64,000 nucleotides of DNA from DASUNQ01 sp035536455. Lineage in GTDB: Bacteria > Acidobacteriota > Thermoanaerobaculia > Multivoradales > UBA5704. Below the pieces are notes generated by a model that did no database searches, was not told where the DNA came from, and was given only the letters and a program-made list of their open reading frames with translations. Shown here piece after piece: positions 25,149 through 35,308 of the stretch (position 1 is the first letter of the stretch; each line of letters starts with the position of its first letter). The translations under genes and the position numbers were made by a program. Location: contig DATLOC010000049.1 of the NCBI GenBank assembly GCA_035536455.1, positions 1 to 64,000 of the forward strand, written 5' to 3'.

Positions 25149-25865
25149 GTGCCCGCCCGCCGGCTACTTCTCTTCACCAAGCCAGCCCGCCCCGGCCGAG
25201 TAAAAACCCGTCTCATCGGCGATCTTAGCCCCGAGGAAGCCGCCGACCTCCACGCCGCCTTCCTCGCCGATCTCCTGGAACGCCTCAGCGCCGGCGACTT
25301 CGACCTCCACCTAGCCTGGGACCTCGACCCCGGCGACTCCATCCCAGACGCAGCCGTCCCCGGCCTCCGCCAGGAAGGCCACGACCTCGGGACCCGCCTC
25401 CACCGCGCCCTCTCGGAGGCCGCCCGCGAGGCCCCCCTCGTCGCCGCCTTGGGCAGCGACCACCCCACCCTCCCCCTACCCCTCGTCCACCGCGCTTTCG
25501 AGCGCCTAGAAGCCGGTGCCGAGATCGTCCTCGGCCCCGCCGAGGACGGCGGCTACTACCTGATCGCCCTGCGCGCCGCCGCCCTTGACCCGCGCCTCTT
25601 CACCGAGGTCCCCTGGTCCACCGCCGGCGTCCTCGCCGCCACCCTCGAGCGCTGCCGCGAGCTCTGCCTAGTCGTCGAGCTCCTGCCGCGCGCCGCCGAC
25701 GTGGACACCCCCGCCGACCTCCGCCGCCTCGCCGCCGAGATGGCCGCCGGCGACCTAGGCTGCCCGCGCACCCGCGGCCTGCTCGCCGCCTGGGATCGGC
25801 TCGGTCAAGGTGCCCAGCCCGCGCGGAGGTTCCCCTCTCCCATGTGGGAGAGGGGCCAGGGGTGA
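25149..25865 (+). CDS. DUF2064 / TIGR04282-type glycosyltransferase-like protein
   Basis: 238 residues. LLLFTKPARPGRVKTRLIGDL, LGSDHPTLP and LGPAEDGGYYLIAL are the signature blocks of the family once called rSAM/selenodomain-associated transferase 1, a nucleotide-diphospho-sugar transferase fold. The GTG start at 25149 is only 6 nt after a -10. The last ~12 residues (FPSPMWERGQG) and the stop codon are encoded by a palindromic repeat (25832-25855), so the natural C-terminus was probably changed by insertion. The donor sugar is unknown. Confidence 0.8.
   Translation: MPARRLLLFTKPARPGRVKTRLIGDLSPEEAADLHAAFLADLLERLSAGDFDLHLAWDLDPGDSIPDAAVPGLRQEGHDLGTRLHRALSEAAREAPLVAALGSDHPTLPLPLVHRAFERLEAGAEIVLGPAEDGGYYLIALRAAALDPRLFTEVPWSTAGVLAATLERCRELCLVVELLPRAADVDTPADLRRLAAEMAAGDLGCPRTRGLLAAWDRLGQGAQPARRFPSPMWERGQG
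25832..25855. repeat. Palindromic repeat forming the 3' end of the DUF2064 gene
   Basis: CCCCTCTCCCA-TG-TGGGAGAGGGG, 11-bp perfect arms. It is the core of a palindrome type common in many bacterial genomes, here read in frame as the end of the coding sequence. Confidence 0.6.
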
Positions 25866-25938
25866 GGGAGATGGGATCAACGCAGGAAAGTTGGAAGTCT
25901 CTCGGATGCCCGCGTCGGGTTCAGCGGCCGTAGCCAAC

Positions 25939-25953
25939 GAGAGGGTCCCTCTC
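25939..25953 (+). promoter_or_regulatory. 15-nt palindrome directly before a GTG start
   Basis: GAGAGGG-T-CCCTCTC ends 3 nt before GTG 25957 of the NAD(P)HX repair gene. As RNA it would cover the site where a Shine-Dalgarno should lie; it may limit translation or be an operator. Confidence 0.35.
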
Positions 25954-25956
25954 TAA

Positions 25957-27519
25957 GTGCGGATCCTGACCGCCGAGGCGATGCGCGCGCTCGACCGCGC
26001 GGCCATCGACGAGCTGGGAGTGCCGGGCCTGGTGCTGATGGAGAACGCCGCGATCGGCGTCGTCGAGGCGATCGGCGAGGTCTACCCGCGCGCCGCCTCC
26101 GTCGCCGTCTTCTGCGGCCCGGGCAACAACGGCGGCGACGGCCTAGCCGTGGCGCGCCATCTGGCGGTGCGCGGCTACCAAGTCGAGACCGTGCTGGCGG
26201 CCGGCGGCCGGGCGCTCGCCGGCGACGCGGCGGTGCAGCTCGGCATCGTCCGCGCCCTCGAGCTGCCGCTCGTGGAGCTTGCCCCGGACGGCGCCCTCGC
26301 CCCGCATCTCGCCGCCGCTGCCGCAGCCGACCTCGTCGTCGACGCCCTCTTCGGCACCGGCCTGGCGCGGCCTCTCGAAGGGCACTTCGCGGCGCTCGTC
26401 GCGGCCCTCAACGAGCTGCCGCGGCCGCGGGTGGCCGTGGACCTGCCGAGCGGTCTCGCGGGGAGCCGCGCCGAAGCCTGGGAGCCGCACCTGCGCGCCG
26501 ACCTGACGGTGACCTTCGCCGCCCCCAAGGTGGCGCACGTCCTGCCGCCGGCGGCGGACTCGGTGGGGGAGCTGGTGGTGACCGACCTCGGCATCCCGCC
26601 CTGGCTGGTCGAGGCGGCGCCCGGCACGCTCCACCTGCTGACCGAGGAGGAGGCCGCCGCCCTCCTGCCGCCACGCCCCGCCGGCGCGCACAAGGGGGAC
26701 TGCGGCCACGCGCTGCTGGTCGCCGGCTCGCGGGGGAAAGCCGGTGCCGCGGTCCTGGCCGCGCGCGGCGCCGTGCGGGGCGGGGCGGGCTTGGTAACGG
26801 TCGCGGTGCCGGAGCCGATCCTCCCGACCGTCGCCGCAGGCTCGGCCGAGTCGATGACGGTGCCGCTGCCGGCGACTGCCGCAGGCACCCTCGCCGGCGC
26901 CGCGGTCGAGCGGGTGCACGCGGCAACTGCGGGGAAGGGGGCGCTCGCCCTGGGGCCCGGGCTCGGCACCGACGCCGAGACGGCCGAGGCGGTGCGCCGT
27001 CTCGTGCGCGAGTCGCCGGTGCCCGTGGTGGTCGACGCCGACGGCCTGAACGCCTTCGCCGGGCGCGCCGGGGAGCTCGCGGAGCGCGCGAGCCCGGCCA
27101 TCCTCACCCCGCATCCCGGGGAGGCCGGTCGCCTCCTCGGGCTCACCGCCGCCGAGGTTCAGGCCGACCGCGTGGTGGCGGCGGAGCGGCTGGCGCGCGA
27201 GACCGGCGCAGTCGTCCTTCTCAAGGGGCGGCGGACCCTGGTGGCGAGCCCCGACGGCGAGGTCTGGGTCAACCCGACTGGCAACCCCGGGATGGCCACC
27301 GGCGGCACCGGCGACGTGCTCACCGGCCTCCTCGCCGCCCTGCTGGCCCAGGGGCTCGATCCCTTCGCCGCGGCCCTCGCCGGCGCCTACGTCCACGGCT
27401 TGGCCGGGGACCTCGCCGCCGAGCGGCAGGGGACGCGCGGGCTCTCGGCCGGCGACTTGGCCGAGGAGCTGCCGTCCGCCTTCCGCCATCTGGCCCGCGT
27501 CGCCTCCGGCCCGTCGTGA
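25957..27519 (+). CDS. nnrD: Bifunctional NAD(P)HX epimerase / ADP-dependent NAD(P)HX dehydratase
   Basis: 520 residues, fusion of NnrE (about 1-215) and NnrD (about 225-520). The N-domain has MRALDRAAIDELGVPGLVLM and FCGPGNNGGDGLAVARHL. The C-domain has GDCGHALLVAGSRGKAGAAV, LTPHPGEAGRLLG and NPTGNPGMATGGTGDVLTG. Together they repair hydrated NADH/NADPH damage products. The start is GTG 25957, shortly after a palindrome and without a clear Shine-Dalgarno. The 3' end overlaps tsaE by 4 nt, a pairing that is common in bacteria. Assignment is firm. Confidence 0.95.
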   Translation: MRILTAEAMRALDRAAIDELGVPGLVLMENAAIGVVEAIGEVYPRAASVAVFCGPGNNGGDGLAVARHLAVRGYQVETVLAAGGRALAGDAAVQLGIVRALELPLVELAPDGALAPHLAAAAAADLVVDALFGTGLARPLEGHFAALVAALNELPRPRVAVDLPSGLAGSRAEAWEPHLRADLTVTFAAPKVAHVLPPAADSVGELVVTDLGIPPWLVEAAPGTLHLLTEEEAAALLPPRPAGAHKGDCGHALLVAGSRGKAGAAVLAARGAVRGGAGLVTVAVPEPILPTVAAGSAESMTVPLPATAAGTLAGAAVERVHAATAGKGALALGPGLGTDAETAEAVRRLVRESPVPVVVDADGLNAFAGRAGELAERASPAILTPHPGEAGRLLGLTAAEVQADRVVAAERLARETGAVVLLKGRRTLVASPDGEVWVNPTGNPGMATGGTGDVLTGLLAALLAQGLDPFAAALAGAYVHGLAGDLAAERQGTRGLSAGDLAEELPSAFRHLARVASGPS

Positions 27520-27938
27520 GACGCTGGCGCACCGTGTCGGAGGAGGAGACCCGGAGGGTGGGGGAGGCGCTCGCCGCCGAGCTGGCGCCGGACGGTACGC
27601 TCCTCCTGGCCGGCGACCTGGGGAGCGGCAAGACGGTGCTGGCGCAGGGGGTGGCGCGCGGGCTGGGGATCGCGCCGCGGGAGGTCGCCTCGCCGACCTT
27701 CACGCTGATCCGCGAGCACGCCGGCCCCGGCGGGGCGCGCCTCGTGCACGTCGATCTCTACCGCCTGGAGCCGGCCGAGGCGGCGGGGCTTGGGCTGGAG
27801 GAGCTGCTGGCCGGCCCCGGGGTCAAGGTGGTGGAGTGGCCGGAGCGGCTCCCCTGGCCGGTCGCCGGGGCGTGGCGGCTGCGGTTGGCGCGCGGGGAGG
27901 ACGAGGGCGAGCGGGTGATCGAGGAGGAACTCACATGA
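27516..27938 (+). CDS. tsaE: tRNA threonylcarbamoyladenosine biosynthesis ATPase TsaE
   Basis: 140 residues. Walker A GDLGSGKTVLAQG, then SPTFTLIREH, HVDLYRL and VEWPERLPW are the family blocks. TsaE supports TsaBD in making t6A37 on ANN-decoding tRNAs. GTG 27516 overlaps the preceding stop (GTGA). Length is slightly under the usual ~150. tsaB and tsaD are not in this window. Confidence 0.93.
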   Translation: MRRWRTVSEEETRRVGEALAAELAPDGTLLLAGDLGSGKTVLAQGVARGLGIAPREVASPTFTLIREHAGPGGARLVHVDLYRLEPAEAAGLGLEELLAGPGVKVVEWPERLPWPVAGAWRLRLARGEDEGERVIEEELT

Positions 27939-27954
27939 TCGCAAGGAGGATTCG

Positions 27955-28812
27955 ATGAAGATCCAGAAGGTGGGCGTCCTGGGCAGCGGGCTGATGGGCT
28001 CCGGGATCGCCGAGGTCTGCGCCCGGGCGGGCTACCCGACCGTGGTGCGGGAGGTGAATGAGGAGCTGCTGGAGAAGGGGATGGGGCGGATCCGCGGCTC
28101 GCTCGACAAGGCGGTCGAGAAGGGGAAGCTGGAGGCCGCCCAGCGCGACGAGGCGGCGGCGCGGCTGAGCGGCACGGTCGACCTCGCCGCCTTCGAGGAC
28201 TGCGATCTGGTCGTCGAGGCGATCGTCGAGAACCCCGAGGAGAAGCGGCAGACCTTCGCCGCTCTCGACACGGCGGTCAAGCCCGAGGCGATCTTCGCCA
28301 GCAACACGTCGTCGCTGACCATCACCCAGCTCGCCATGTCCACCAAGCGCCCGGACCGCTTCGTCGGGCTCCACTTCTTCAACCCGGTGCCGGTGATGAA
28401 GCTGGTCGAGGTGGTGCGCACCCTCGCCACCTCGGACGACACCTTCCAGTCGGCCTTCGCCTTCGTCAAGACGCTCGGCAAGGAGCCGGTGGCGGCGCGC
28501 GACAACTCCGGCTTCATCGTCAACCGCCTCCTCGTCCCCTACATCCTCGACGCCATCCGCGCCTACGAGGAGGGGGTGGGGTCGCTCGAGGACATCGACA
28601 AGGCGATGCAGCTCGGCTGCGGCTACCCGATGGGGCCCTTCGCCCTGCTCGACTTCGTCGGCCTCGACACCACCTACTACATCGCCAACATCATGTTCGA
28701 GGAGTACCGCGAGAAGCGTTTCGCCCCGCCGCCGCTGCTCAAGCAGATGGTCCTCGCCGGCCGCCTGGGGCGGAAGAGCGGCAGGGGGTTCTACGACTAC
28801 TCCAAGAAGTAG
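27955..28812 (+). CDS. hbd: 3-hydroxybutyryl-CoA dehydrogenase
   Basis: 285 residues, the typical length for the free-standing short-chain enzyme. ATG 27955 follows AAGGAGG. NAD-binding VGVLGSGLMGSGIAEVCARA; catalytic His in FVGLHFFNPVPVMKLVEVV; the C-terminal domain has NSGFIVNRLLVPYILDA and LGCGYPMGPFALLDFVGLD. It interconverts acetoacetyl-CoA and 3-hydroxybutyryl-CoA in the cytoplasm (fatty-acid or butanoate metabolism). It ends SGRGFYDYSKK, as most Hbd proteins do. Other acyl-CoA enzymes in the window are at 52682. Confidence 0.93.
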   Translation: MKIQKVGVLGSGLMGSGIAEVCARAGYPTVVREVNEELLEKGMGRIRGSLDKAVEKGKLEAAQRDEAAARLSGTVDLAAFEDCDLVVEAIVENPEEKRQTFAALDTAVKPEAIFASNTSSLTITQLAMSTKRPDRFVGLHFFNPVPVMKLVEVVRTLATSDDTFQSAFAFVKTLGKEPVAARDNSGFIVNRLLVPYILDAIRAYEEGVGSLEDIDKAMQLGCGYPMGPFALLDFVGLDTTYYIANIMFEEYREKRFAPPPLLKQMVLAGRLGRKSGRGFYDYSKK

Positions 28813-28842
28813 GGGCGTCTGGCCGGGGCCTTGCAGGGATGC

Positions 28843-28851
28843 TGCTACACT
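28843..28851 (+). promoter_or_regulatory. Extended -10 element before the phoH operon
   Basis: TG-C-TACACT lies in the gap after hbd. A start about 7 nt downstream would leave the ATG at 28854 behind and favour ATG 28896 as the translation start of phoH. Confidence 0.45.
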
Positions 28852-28895
28852 AAATGCCTTCCGGCCCCAGCGCCCCTGAGATTGTCCGACCCACG

Positions 28896-29894
<999 letters not shown>

Positions 29895-29910
29895 GCGGCG
29901 CGGCCACCCC

Positions 29911-32298
29911 ATGCCCAAGCCGAAGCCGCGCCCCGCCCCCTTCGACCCGGACGCCAGCGGCGCCTACCTGCTGATGCGCCCGCCGCTCGGCCGCCGCGTC
30001 GCCGACCTCGCGGGCGGGCTCTGGCAGCGGGCGCTGGAGGCGCCGGCGCTGTGGACGGTGCTCTTCCTCCTGGCGGGCGGCTGGGCCCTCCTGCCGGCGG
30101 GGTTCCTGACCGCGCCCAAGGTGGCGGCGGGGGCGATCGCGCCGCGCGACTACGTCGCCAGCCGCGACCTCCTCCTGCCCGACGAGGCGACGACGCGCGA
30201 GAAGCAGGAGCGGGCGCGGCAGGCGGTGCTGCCGGTCTACGACCTCGACCTGGCGGTGGCGCGCGAGCGCGGCCTGCAGATCGAGCGCCTCTTCACCCGC
30301 GGCCGGGGCCTGCTGGCGCGGGCCGGAGAGGAGGCGGCGGGGCGCGCCTCGGCGCTGGCCGAGCTGCAGCGCGAGCTGCGCGAGGGCACGCCGCCCGCCG
30401 TCGCCGGCCTCGAGGTCGGCGACGAGCCGCTCGCCCTCCTCGCCGCCAAAGGCTTCCGGCGGCCGCTGGAGGAGCGCCTGACCGGCCTCTTCACCAAGGC
30501 CCAGCGGCGCGGCATCGCCGCCAACAAGGGGCTGCTCCTGGAGCACCGCCTGCGCGGCGTCACCCTGCGCAACCCTGAGACCGGCGCGGGGCAGAAGCAT
30601 TTCGACCTCTTCGACCACCTGGGCTACCCCGACGAGACCCGCGCCTTCCTCGAGGACGACCTGCGCGACTGGCCGGACCTCACTCGGCGGGAGCGGGGGA
30701 TCATCGTCGACCTCGCGCTCGCCAACCTGAAGCCCAACCTCGACTTCAACCACAGCGAGTCCCTGGCGCGGCAGGAGGCGGCGGTGGCGGCGGTGGCGCC
30801 GGTCTTCACCCAGGTGCGGAAGGGGCAGGTCATCGCCCGCACCGGCGACCAGGTGACGCCGGCCCAGGCGCGGGCGATCGCGCAGCTCGTCGGCGACCGC
30901 CGGGCGCGCCAGTTCGTCCCCACCCTCCTCGGCACCCTCCTCCTCCTCGCCCTGGCCGCCGGCGCGGTCTGGCTCGGCCTGCGCCACGAGCGGCTGCCGC
31001 ACCACGACCGGCCGCGGCTCTTCGGCGAGGCGCTGCTGCTCCTCCTCGTCGCCATCCTCGGCACCAAGCTCCACCTGGTGCTGGCGGGGGCGCTGGCGCG
31101 CTCCTTCGACGCCCCGCCGCTCGACTCGCTGCGCAGCTACACCTACGCCGTCCCCTTCGCCGCCACCGCGCTCCTGGCCGCCCTCCTCTTCGGCCGCCAG
31201 GCGGCGCTGGTCATCGGCCTGGTCTACGCCGCCCTCGCCGGGCGTCTGGCCGAGGCCGAGCCCTGGCTCGTCTTCTACGCCCTCGGCGGCTCGCTCGCTG
31301 CGGTCTACGCCGTCGAGCGCCACCAGTTCAAGCACCGCGCGGCGCTGCTGCGGGTGGGGCTCTGGGTGGGCCTCGCCAACGTGGCGATGGTGCTGATCCT
31401 CTACGGCTTCTCGGGCGGCGCCGAGCGCGGCCTCCTGCACGCCGTCTTCGACCTGCTGATGGGCTTCGGCGGCGGGATCCTCGTGGCGGCGGTTGCGAGC
31501 TTCGCGCTGCCGGCGCTCGAAGGGGCGCTCGGCATCACCACCGACATCAAGCTCGTCGAGCTGTCGAACACCAACCTGCCGCTCCTCCGCCGGCTGGCCT
31601 TCGAGGCGCCGGGCACCTTCCAGCACTCGCTGATGGTGGCGAATCTGGCCAAGGAGGGGTGCGAGGCAATCGGCGCCGACGCCGTCCTCGCCTACGCCGG
31701 CGCCCTCTACCACGACGTCGGCAAGGTCTTCCGCCCCGACTACTTCATCGAGAACCAGCGTCCGGGCCAGAACCCGCACGACAAGCTGGCGCCGTCGATG
31801 AGCGCCTTCATCCTCGTCTCCCACGTCAAGGACGGCGTCGCCCTGGCGCGCCAGCACAAGCTGCCGCAGCTCCTCGTCGACGCCATCGAGCAGCACCACG
31901 GCACCCGGCTCATCAAGTACTTCTACAACCGAGCGCAGGAGCTGGCCGGCCCCGAGAGCGGCGAGGTGACCATGGAGGCCTACCGCTACCCCGGCCCGCG
32001 GCCGCAGGGGCGGGAGATGGGGGTGCTGATGCTGGCCGACGCCGTCGAGGCGGCGAGCCGCACCCTCGCCGAGCCCACGACGGCCAAGCTCCGCGCCCTC
32101 ATCCGCACCCTCCTCGACGACTGCCTCGACGACCGCCAGCTCGACGAGACCGCGCTCACCCTGGCCGACCTGACGCGGGTCGCCGAGGCCTTCGAGCGGG
32201 TGCTCTCCACCATCTTCCACCAGCGCATCGACTACCCCGGCTTCGACTTCAACGCGCGGGTGCCCAGGCGGCCGGTGCCGGCCGCGCGCGCCTCTTGA
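29911..32298 (+). CDS. 7TM-HD cyclic-di-AMP phosphodiesterase-like protein (PgpH/YqfF family)
   Basis: 795 residues. One membrane segment near 48-65, an extracytoplasmic helical domain (7TMR-HDED, about 70-310), seven membrane segments (about 330-540), then a cytoplasmic HD domain with FQHSLMVANLA, ALYHDVGKV (H601, D602) and IEQHHGTRLIKYF. The closest characterised relative is PgpH, which hydrolyses c-di-AMP. It lies between phoH and ybeY as YqfF does in Bacillus. No diadenylate cyclase gene is in this window. Its TGA overlaps the TTG start of ybeY. Confidence 0.9.
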   Translation: MPKPKPRPAPFDPDASGAYLLMRPPLGRRVADLAGGLWQRALEAPALWTVLFLLAGGWALLPAGFLTAPKVAAGAIAPRDYVASRDLLLPDEATTREKQERARQAVLPVYDLDLAVARERGLQIERLFTRGRGLLARAGEEAAGRASALAELQRELREGTPPAVAGLEVGDEPLALLAAKGFRRPLEERLTGLFTKAQRRGIAANKGLLLEHRLRGVTLRNPETGAGQKHFDLFDHLGYPDETRAFLEDDLRDWPDLTRRERGIIVDLALANLKPNLDFNHSESLARQEAAVAAVAPVFTQVRKGQVIARTGDQVTPAQARAIAQLVGDRRARQFVPTLLGTLLLLALAAGAVWLGLRHERLPHHDRPRLFGEALLLLLVAILGTKLHLVLAGALARSFDAPPLDSLRSYTYAVPFAATALLAALLFGRQAALVIGLVYAALAGRLAEAEPWLVFYALGGSLAAVYAVERHQFKHRAALLRVGLWVGLANVAMVLILYGFSGGAERGLLHAVFDLLMGFGGGILVAAVASFALPALEGALGITTDIKLVELSNTNLPLLRRLAFEAPGTFQHSLMVANLAKEGCEAIGADAVLAYAGALYHDVGKVFRPDYFIENQRPGQNPHDKLAPSMSAFILVSHVKDGVALARQHKLPQLLVDAIEQHHGTRLIKYFYNRAQELAGPESGEVTMEAYRYPGPRPQGREMGVLMLADAVEAASRTLAEPTTAKLRALIRTLLDDCLDDRQLDETALTLADLTRVAEAFERVLSTIFHQRIDYPGFDFNARVPRRPVPAARAS

Positions 32299-32753
32299 GC
32301 GGCGCGCGCGCGGCGACCGCGCCGGCCCGCCGCGAGGTGGCCTGCCAGAACCCCAACCGCTACCCCGAGGCCGCGGCCCGGCGGCTGCGGCCCTGGCTGG
32401 AGCGGCTGGTCGGGACGCTGGCGCCGGAGGCCGGGAGCTTCGCCGTCCGCTTCGCCGGCGACGCCCTGCTGCGCCGCGTCAACCGCGACTACCGCGGCAA
32501 GGACCGCGCGACCGACGTCCTCTCCTTCCCCGGCGAGCGCGGCCCCGAGGGGTGGCACCTCGGCGACGTCCTGGTCTCGGTGCCGGCGGCGCGCCGGCAG
32601 GCGGCGGCGGCCGGCTACCCGGTCGAGCGCGAGCTGCGGCTCCTCCTGCTCCACGGCGTCCTCCACTGTCTGGGCCACGACCACGAGACCGACGGCGGCG
32701 CGATGGAACGTCTCGAACGGCGCCTCCGCCGCACCTGGGTGGCGGATGCCTGA
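32295..32753 (+). CDS. ybeY: Endoribonuclease / rRNA maturation factor YbeY
   Basis: 152 residues from TTG 32295, which overlaps the preceding stop (TTGA); GTG 32337, just before ACQNPNRYPE, is an equally good start and closer to the usual N-terminus. The zinc site is HGVLHCLGHDHETDGG (His-x3-His-x5-His). DRATDVLSFPG and GDVLVSVPAARRQA are conserved. YbeY is needed for 16S rRNA 3' processing and 70S quality control. Stop overlaps the CBS gene by 8 nt. Confidence 0.9.
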   Translation: MSGARAATAPARREVACQNPNRYPEAAARRLRPWLERLVGTLAPEAGSFAVRFAGDALLRRVNRDYRGKDRATDVLSFPGERGPEGWHLGDVLVSVPAARRQAAAAGYPVERELRLLLLHGVLHCLGHDHETDGGAMERLERRLRRTWVADA

Positions 32754-34014
32754 GGTTGGGATCTCGCCGCTGGTCTGGGGGGCGATACTGCTGCTGCCGC
32801 TGGCGGTGCTCCTGGCCGTCATCTCCGCCCTCCTCGAGCGCAGCGGCCCGATCCGGCTCCGCCACTGGGTCGAGGGGGCGGGCGGCCCACTGCGCAAGCT
32901 CTACGAGCAAGCGCCCCGCTTCGCCGCCTTCCGGGTCCTCCTCTCCCTGGCCGCGCGCCTCCTGCCGCTCCTGCTCTTCGTTCTGCTGGCGCGCCTTCTC
33001 GCCGTGCTCGGCGTCCGCGGCGCGCTCCTCTGGGCGTTCGCCGGCACGGCGCTCGTCGTCCTGGTCAGCGAGGCCACCAACCGCGGGCTGGTGGGGCGCG
33101 ACCCCGAAGGCGCGCTGCGCCGCCTGACCCGCGTCTACCGCGTCCTCAACCTGCTGCTCGGGCCGCTCACCCTGCTCATCGCGCCGTTCCTGCCGGGCGT
33201 CCCCGAGCGGCGGGAGGGCGAGGAGGAGGAGGAGGCCACCGACGAGGAGATCGAGGCCTTCATCGACGTCGGCACGCGCGAGGGGATCCTGGAGCCGGAG
33301 GAGGGGGACCTGGTCTGGAGCATCGTCGGCTTCGGCGACACCCAGGTGCGCAGCGTCATGACGCCGCGGGTGGACATGGTGGTGGCGCCGGCCAATACCT
33401 CGCTCGACGACCTCGCCGAGCGCTTCATCGAGTCCGGGCACTCGCGCCTGCCGATCTACGAGGAGTCGATCGACCGCATCGCCGGCATCCTCCACATCCG
33501 CGACGTGCTGCGCGCCCTGCGCAGCGCCGAGCGGCCGCCGGTCACCGAGCTGTTGAAGCCGCCCTTCTTTATCCCCGAGACCAAGCCCCTGGGCGAGCTG
33601 CTGAAGGAGCTGCAAGCCCGCTTCCAGCAGCTCGCCATCGTGGTGGACGAGTACGGCGGCACCGCCGGCATGGTGACGGTCGAAGACCTCCTCGAGGAGA
33701 TCGTCGGCGAGATCATGGACGAGCACGAGGCGCTGGTGGCAGAGCTCGTGCCGCTCGAGGACGGCTCGTACCGGGTGGACGGCCGGGCCCACCTTGAGCT
33801 CCTCGAGGACCTCTTCCACGTCGACGTCGACGAGCAGGACGTCGAGACCGTGGCCGGGCTGATCTACGGCGTGCTGGGGCGGGTGCCGGAGCCCGGCGAC
33901 GCGGTCGAGGCCCTGGGGCTCCGCTTCATCGTCGAGGAGGTGGCCGACCGCCGCATCCAGTCGGTGCGGGTCGAGCGGATCGACAAGCGCGAGGAGGACG
34001 AGGAGACGGCATGA
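32746..34014 (+). CDS. CNNM/CorC-type membrane protein with CBS pair
   Basis: 422 residues. About three to four N-terminal membrane segments (10-140), an acidic linker (GEEEEEATDEEIEA), a CBS pair beginning VRSVMTPRVDMV, with LPIYEESIDRIAGILHIRDV and VVDEYGGTAGMVTVEDLLEEIVGEI, and a CorC_HlyC domain (SYRVDGRAHLELLEDLF). Related proteins are 'hemolysin family' Mg2+/Co2+ transport or regulation proteins. Its place between ybeY and era is widely conserved. Overlaps era by 4 nt. Confidence 0.88.
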   Translation: MPEVGISPLVWGAILLLPLAVLLAVISALLERSGPIRLRHWVEGAGGPLRKLYEQAPRFAAFRVLLSLAARLLPLLLFVLLARLLAVLGVRGALLWAFAGTALVVLVSEATNRGLVGRDPEGALRRLTRVYRVLNLLLGPLTLLIAPFLPGVPERREGEEEEEATDEEIEAFIDVGTREGILEPEEGDLVWSIVGFGDTQVRSVMTPRVDMVVAPANTSLDDLAERFIESGHSRLPIYEESIDRIAGILHIRDVLRALRSAERPPVTELLKPPFFIPETKPLGELLKELQARFQQLAIVVDEYGGTAGMVTVEDLLEEIVGEIMDEHEALVAELVPLEDGSYRVDGRAHLELLEDLFHVDVDEQDVETVAGLIYGVLGRVPEPGDAVEALGLRFIVEEVADRRIQSVRVERIDKREEDEETA

Positions 34015-34922
34015 AGGCCGGGACGGTGGCCTTGGTCGGGCGCCCCAACGCCGGCAAGTCCACACTGATGAACCGCCTCCTCGCCGAGAAGGTGGCGATC
34101 GTCTCCGACAAGCCGCAGACGACGCGCCACCGCCTGGTCGGCATCCTCACCGAGCCGCGCGGCCAGATGGTCTGCTACGACACCCCCGGCATCCACAAGC
34201 CGCTCCACCGCTTGAACCGCCAGATGCTGCGGCACGCCATGGCCGCCCTCAACGACGCCGACGTCGTCTGCCTCCTCGTCGACGCCGGCGAGCGCTTCGG
34301 CGCGGGCGACGCCTACATGCTGGAGCAGGTGGCGAAGGCGGAGCGGCCGAAGGTCCTGGCCCTCAACAAGATCGACCGCGTGCGCAAGCCGGATCTGCTG
34401 CCGCTCCTAGGCCGCTACGGCGAGAGCGGCTTGTTCACCGAGCTGGTGCCGATCTCGGCCCTGACCGGCGATGGTACCGACCGCCTCCTCGACGTCCTCT
34501 GGGGGTTGTTGCCCGAGGGCGCGCCGCTCTACGACCCGGAGCTGCTGACCATCCACCCCGAGCGCTTTCTGGCCGCCGAGCGCATCCGCGAGAAGGTCCT
34601 CGAGCGCACCCGCGACGAGCTGCCCTTCGCGACGGCCGTCCAGATCGACCGCTGGGAGGAGGAGGAGGGGGCGCCGGGGCTGGTCAAGATCTTCGCCTCG
34701 ATCCTGGTCGACCGCCCGGGGCAGAAGAAGATCCTGGTAGGGAAGGCGGGGAGCGCGATCAAGGACATCGGCACGGCCGCGCGCCTCGATCTGGAGGAGT
34801 TCCTGGAGAAGCGCGTCTACCTCGACCTCCACGTCCGGCTTGAGCCTGGGTGGAGAGAAGACCGAGGGGTGCTGGCGGCGCTCGACCGGGACGTGGACAT
34901 CGACTCCGGCGAAGATCGTTAA
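34011..34922 (+). CDS. era: GTPase Era
   Basis: 303 residues. G1 GRPNAGKSTLMNRLL, G2 region QTTRHR, G3 DTPGIHKPLHRLNRQM, G4 NKIDRV, G5 SALTGDGTD; the C-terminal KH domain has VGKAGSAIKDIGTAARLDLEEFL. Era binds the 16S rRNA 3' end during 30S assembly. ATG 34011 overlaps the CBS gene (ATGA). The run of YbeY and Era next to each other fits a shared role in rRNA maturation. Confidence 0.96.
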   Translation: MKAGTVALVGRPNAGKSTLMNRLLAEKVAIVSDKPQTTRHRLVGILTEPRGQMVCYDTPGIHKPLHRLNRQMLRHAMAALNDADVVCLLVDAGERFGAGDAYMLEQVAKAERPKVLALNKIDRVRKPDLLPLLGRYGESGLFTELVPISALTGDGTDRLLDVLWGLLPEGAPLYDPELLTIHPERFLAAERIREKVLERTRDELPFATAVQIDRWEEEEGAPGLVKIFASILVDRPGQKKILVGKAGSAIKDIGTAARLDLEEFLEKRVYLDLHVRLEPGWREDRGVLAALDRDVDIDSGEDR

Positions 34923-34954
34923 TCTCAGTGGCAGAACCATCGGAGGGCCTCGAA

Positions 34955-35308
34955 GTGCTCACCAAGCTCACTTTCATGGCGCTCATCGTCGTCGCCGTCA
35001 CGGCTTGTGCCACGGCACCCGTGCCAGCGGATTGGCAGGACGTCGAGGTCATCGAACGGAACAAGGAAGGCGAAGATCACCTCGCCCTGCCGACCTCGCT
35101 GCCGGGCTGCGAGCACCTGGGGATGACGCGCGTTTCCATTCCGGAGGGCGTTGCCGGCGTGCCTCCGGACATCCTGGACACGCTCAAGCAGAAGGCCGCT
35201 AGGATGGGCGGCAACACCCTGGTCCTTCTCCCGGGGAAGCACGTCATGGCGGGCACCCTCCGGGGGGGCGTCTTCCGCTGCGCGGAAGGCGCCCCCGGCC
35301 CGGCGTAG
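34955..35308 (+). CDS. Small lipoprotein (DUF4156-like)
   Basis: 117 residues. GTG 34955 follows GGAGGG at 7-nt spacing; longer upstream frames run into era and are rejected. A short signal with lipobox VAVTAC-A (Cys about residue 18) marks a lipoprotein, a likely Lgt substrate. The mature part has LALPTSLPGCEHLGMTRVS and LKQKAARMGGNTLVLLPG, ending GGVFRCAEG, a pattern seen in DUF4156-type lipoproteins with a conserved Cys pair. It is inserted between era and recO together with the TM2 gene. Confidence 0.7.
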   Translation: MLTKLTFMALIVVAVTACATAPVPADWQDVEVIERNKEGEDHLALPTSLPGCEHLGMTRVSIPEGVAGVPPDILDTLKQKAARMGGNTLVLLPGKHVMAGTLRGGVFRCAEGAPGPA

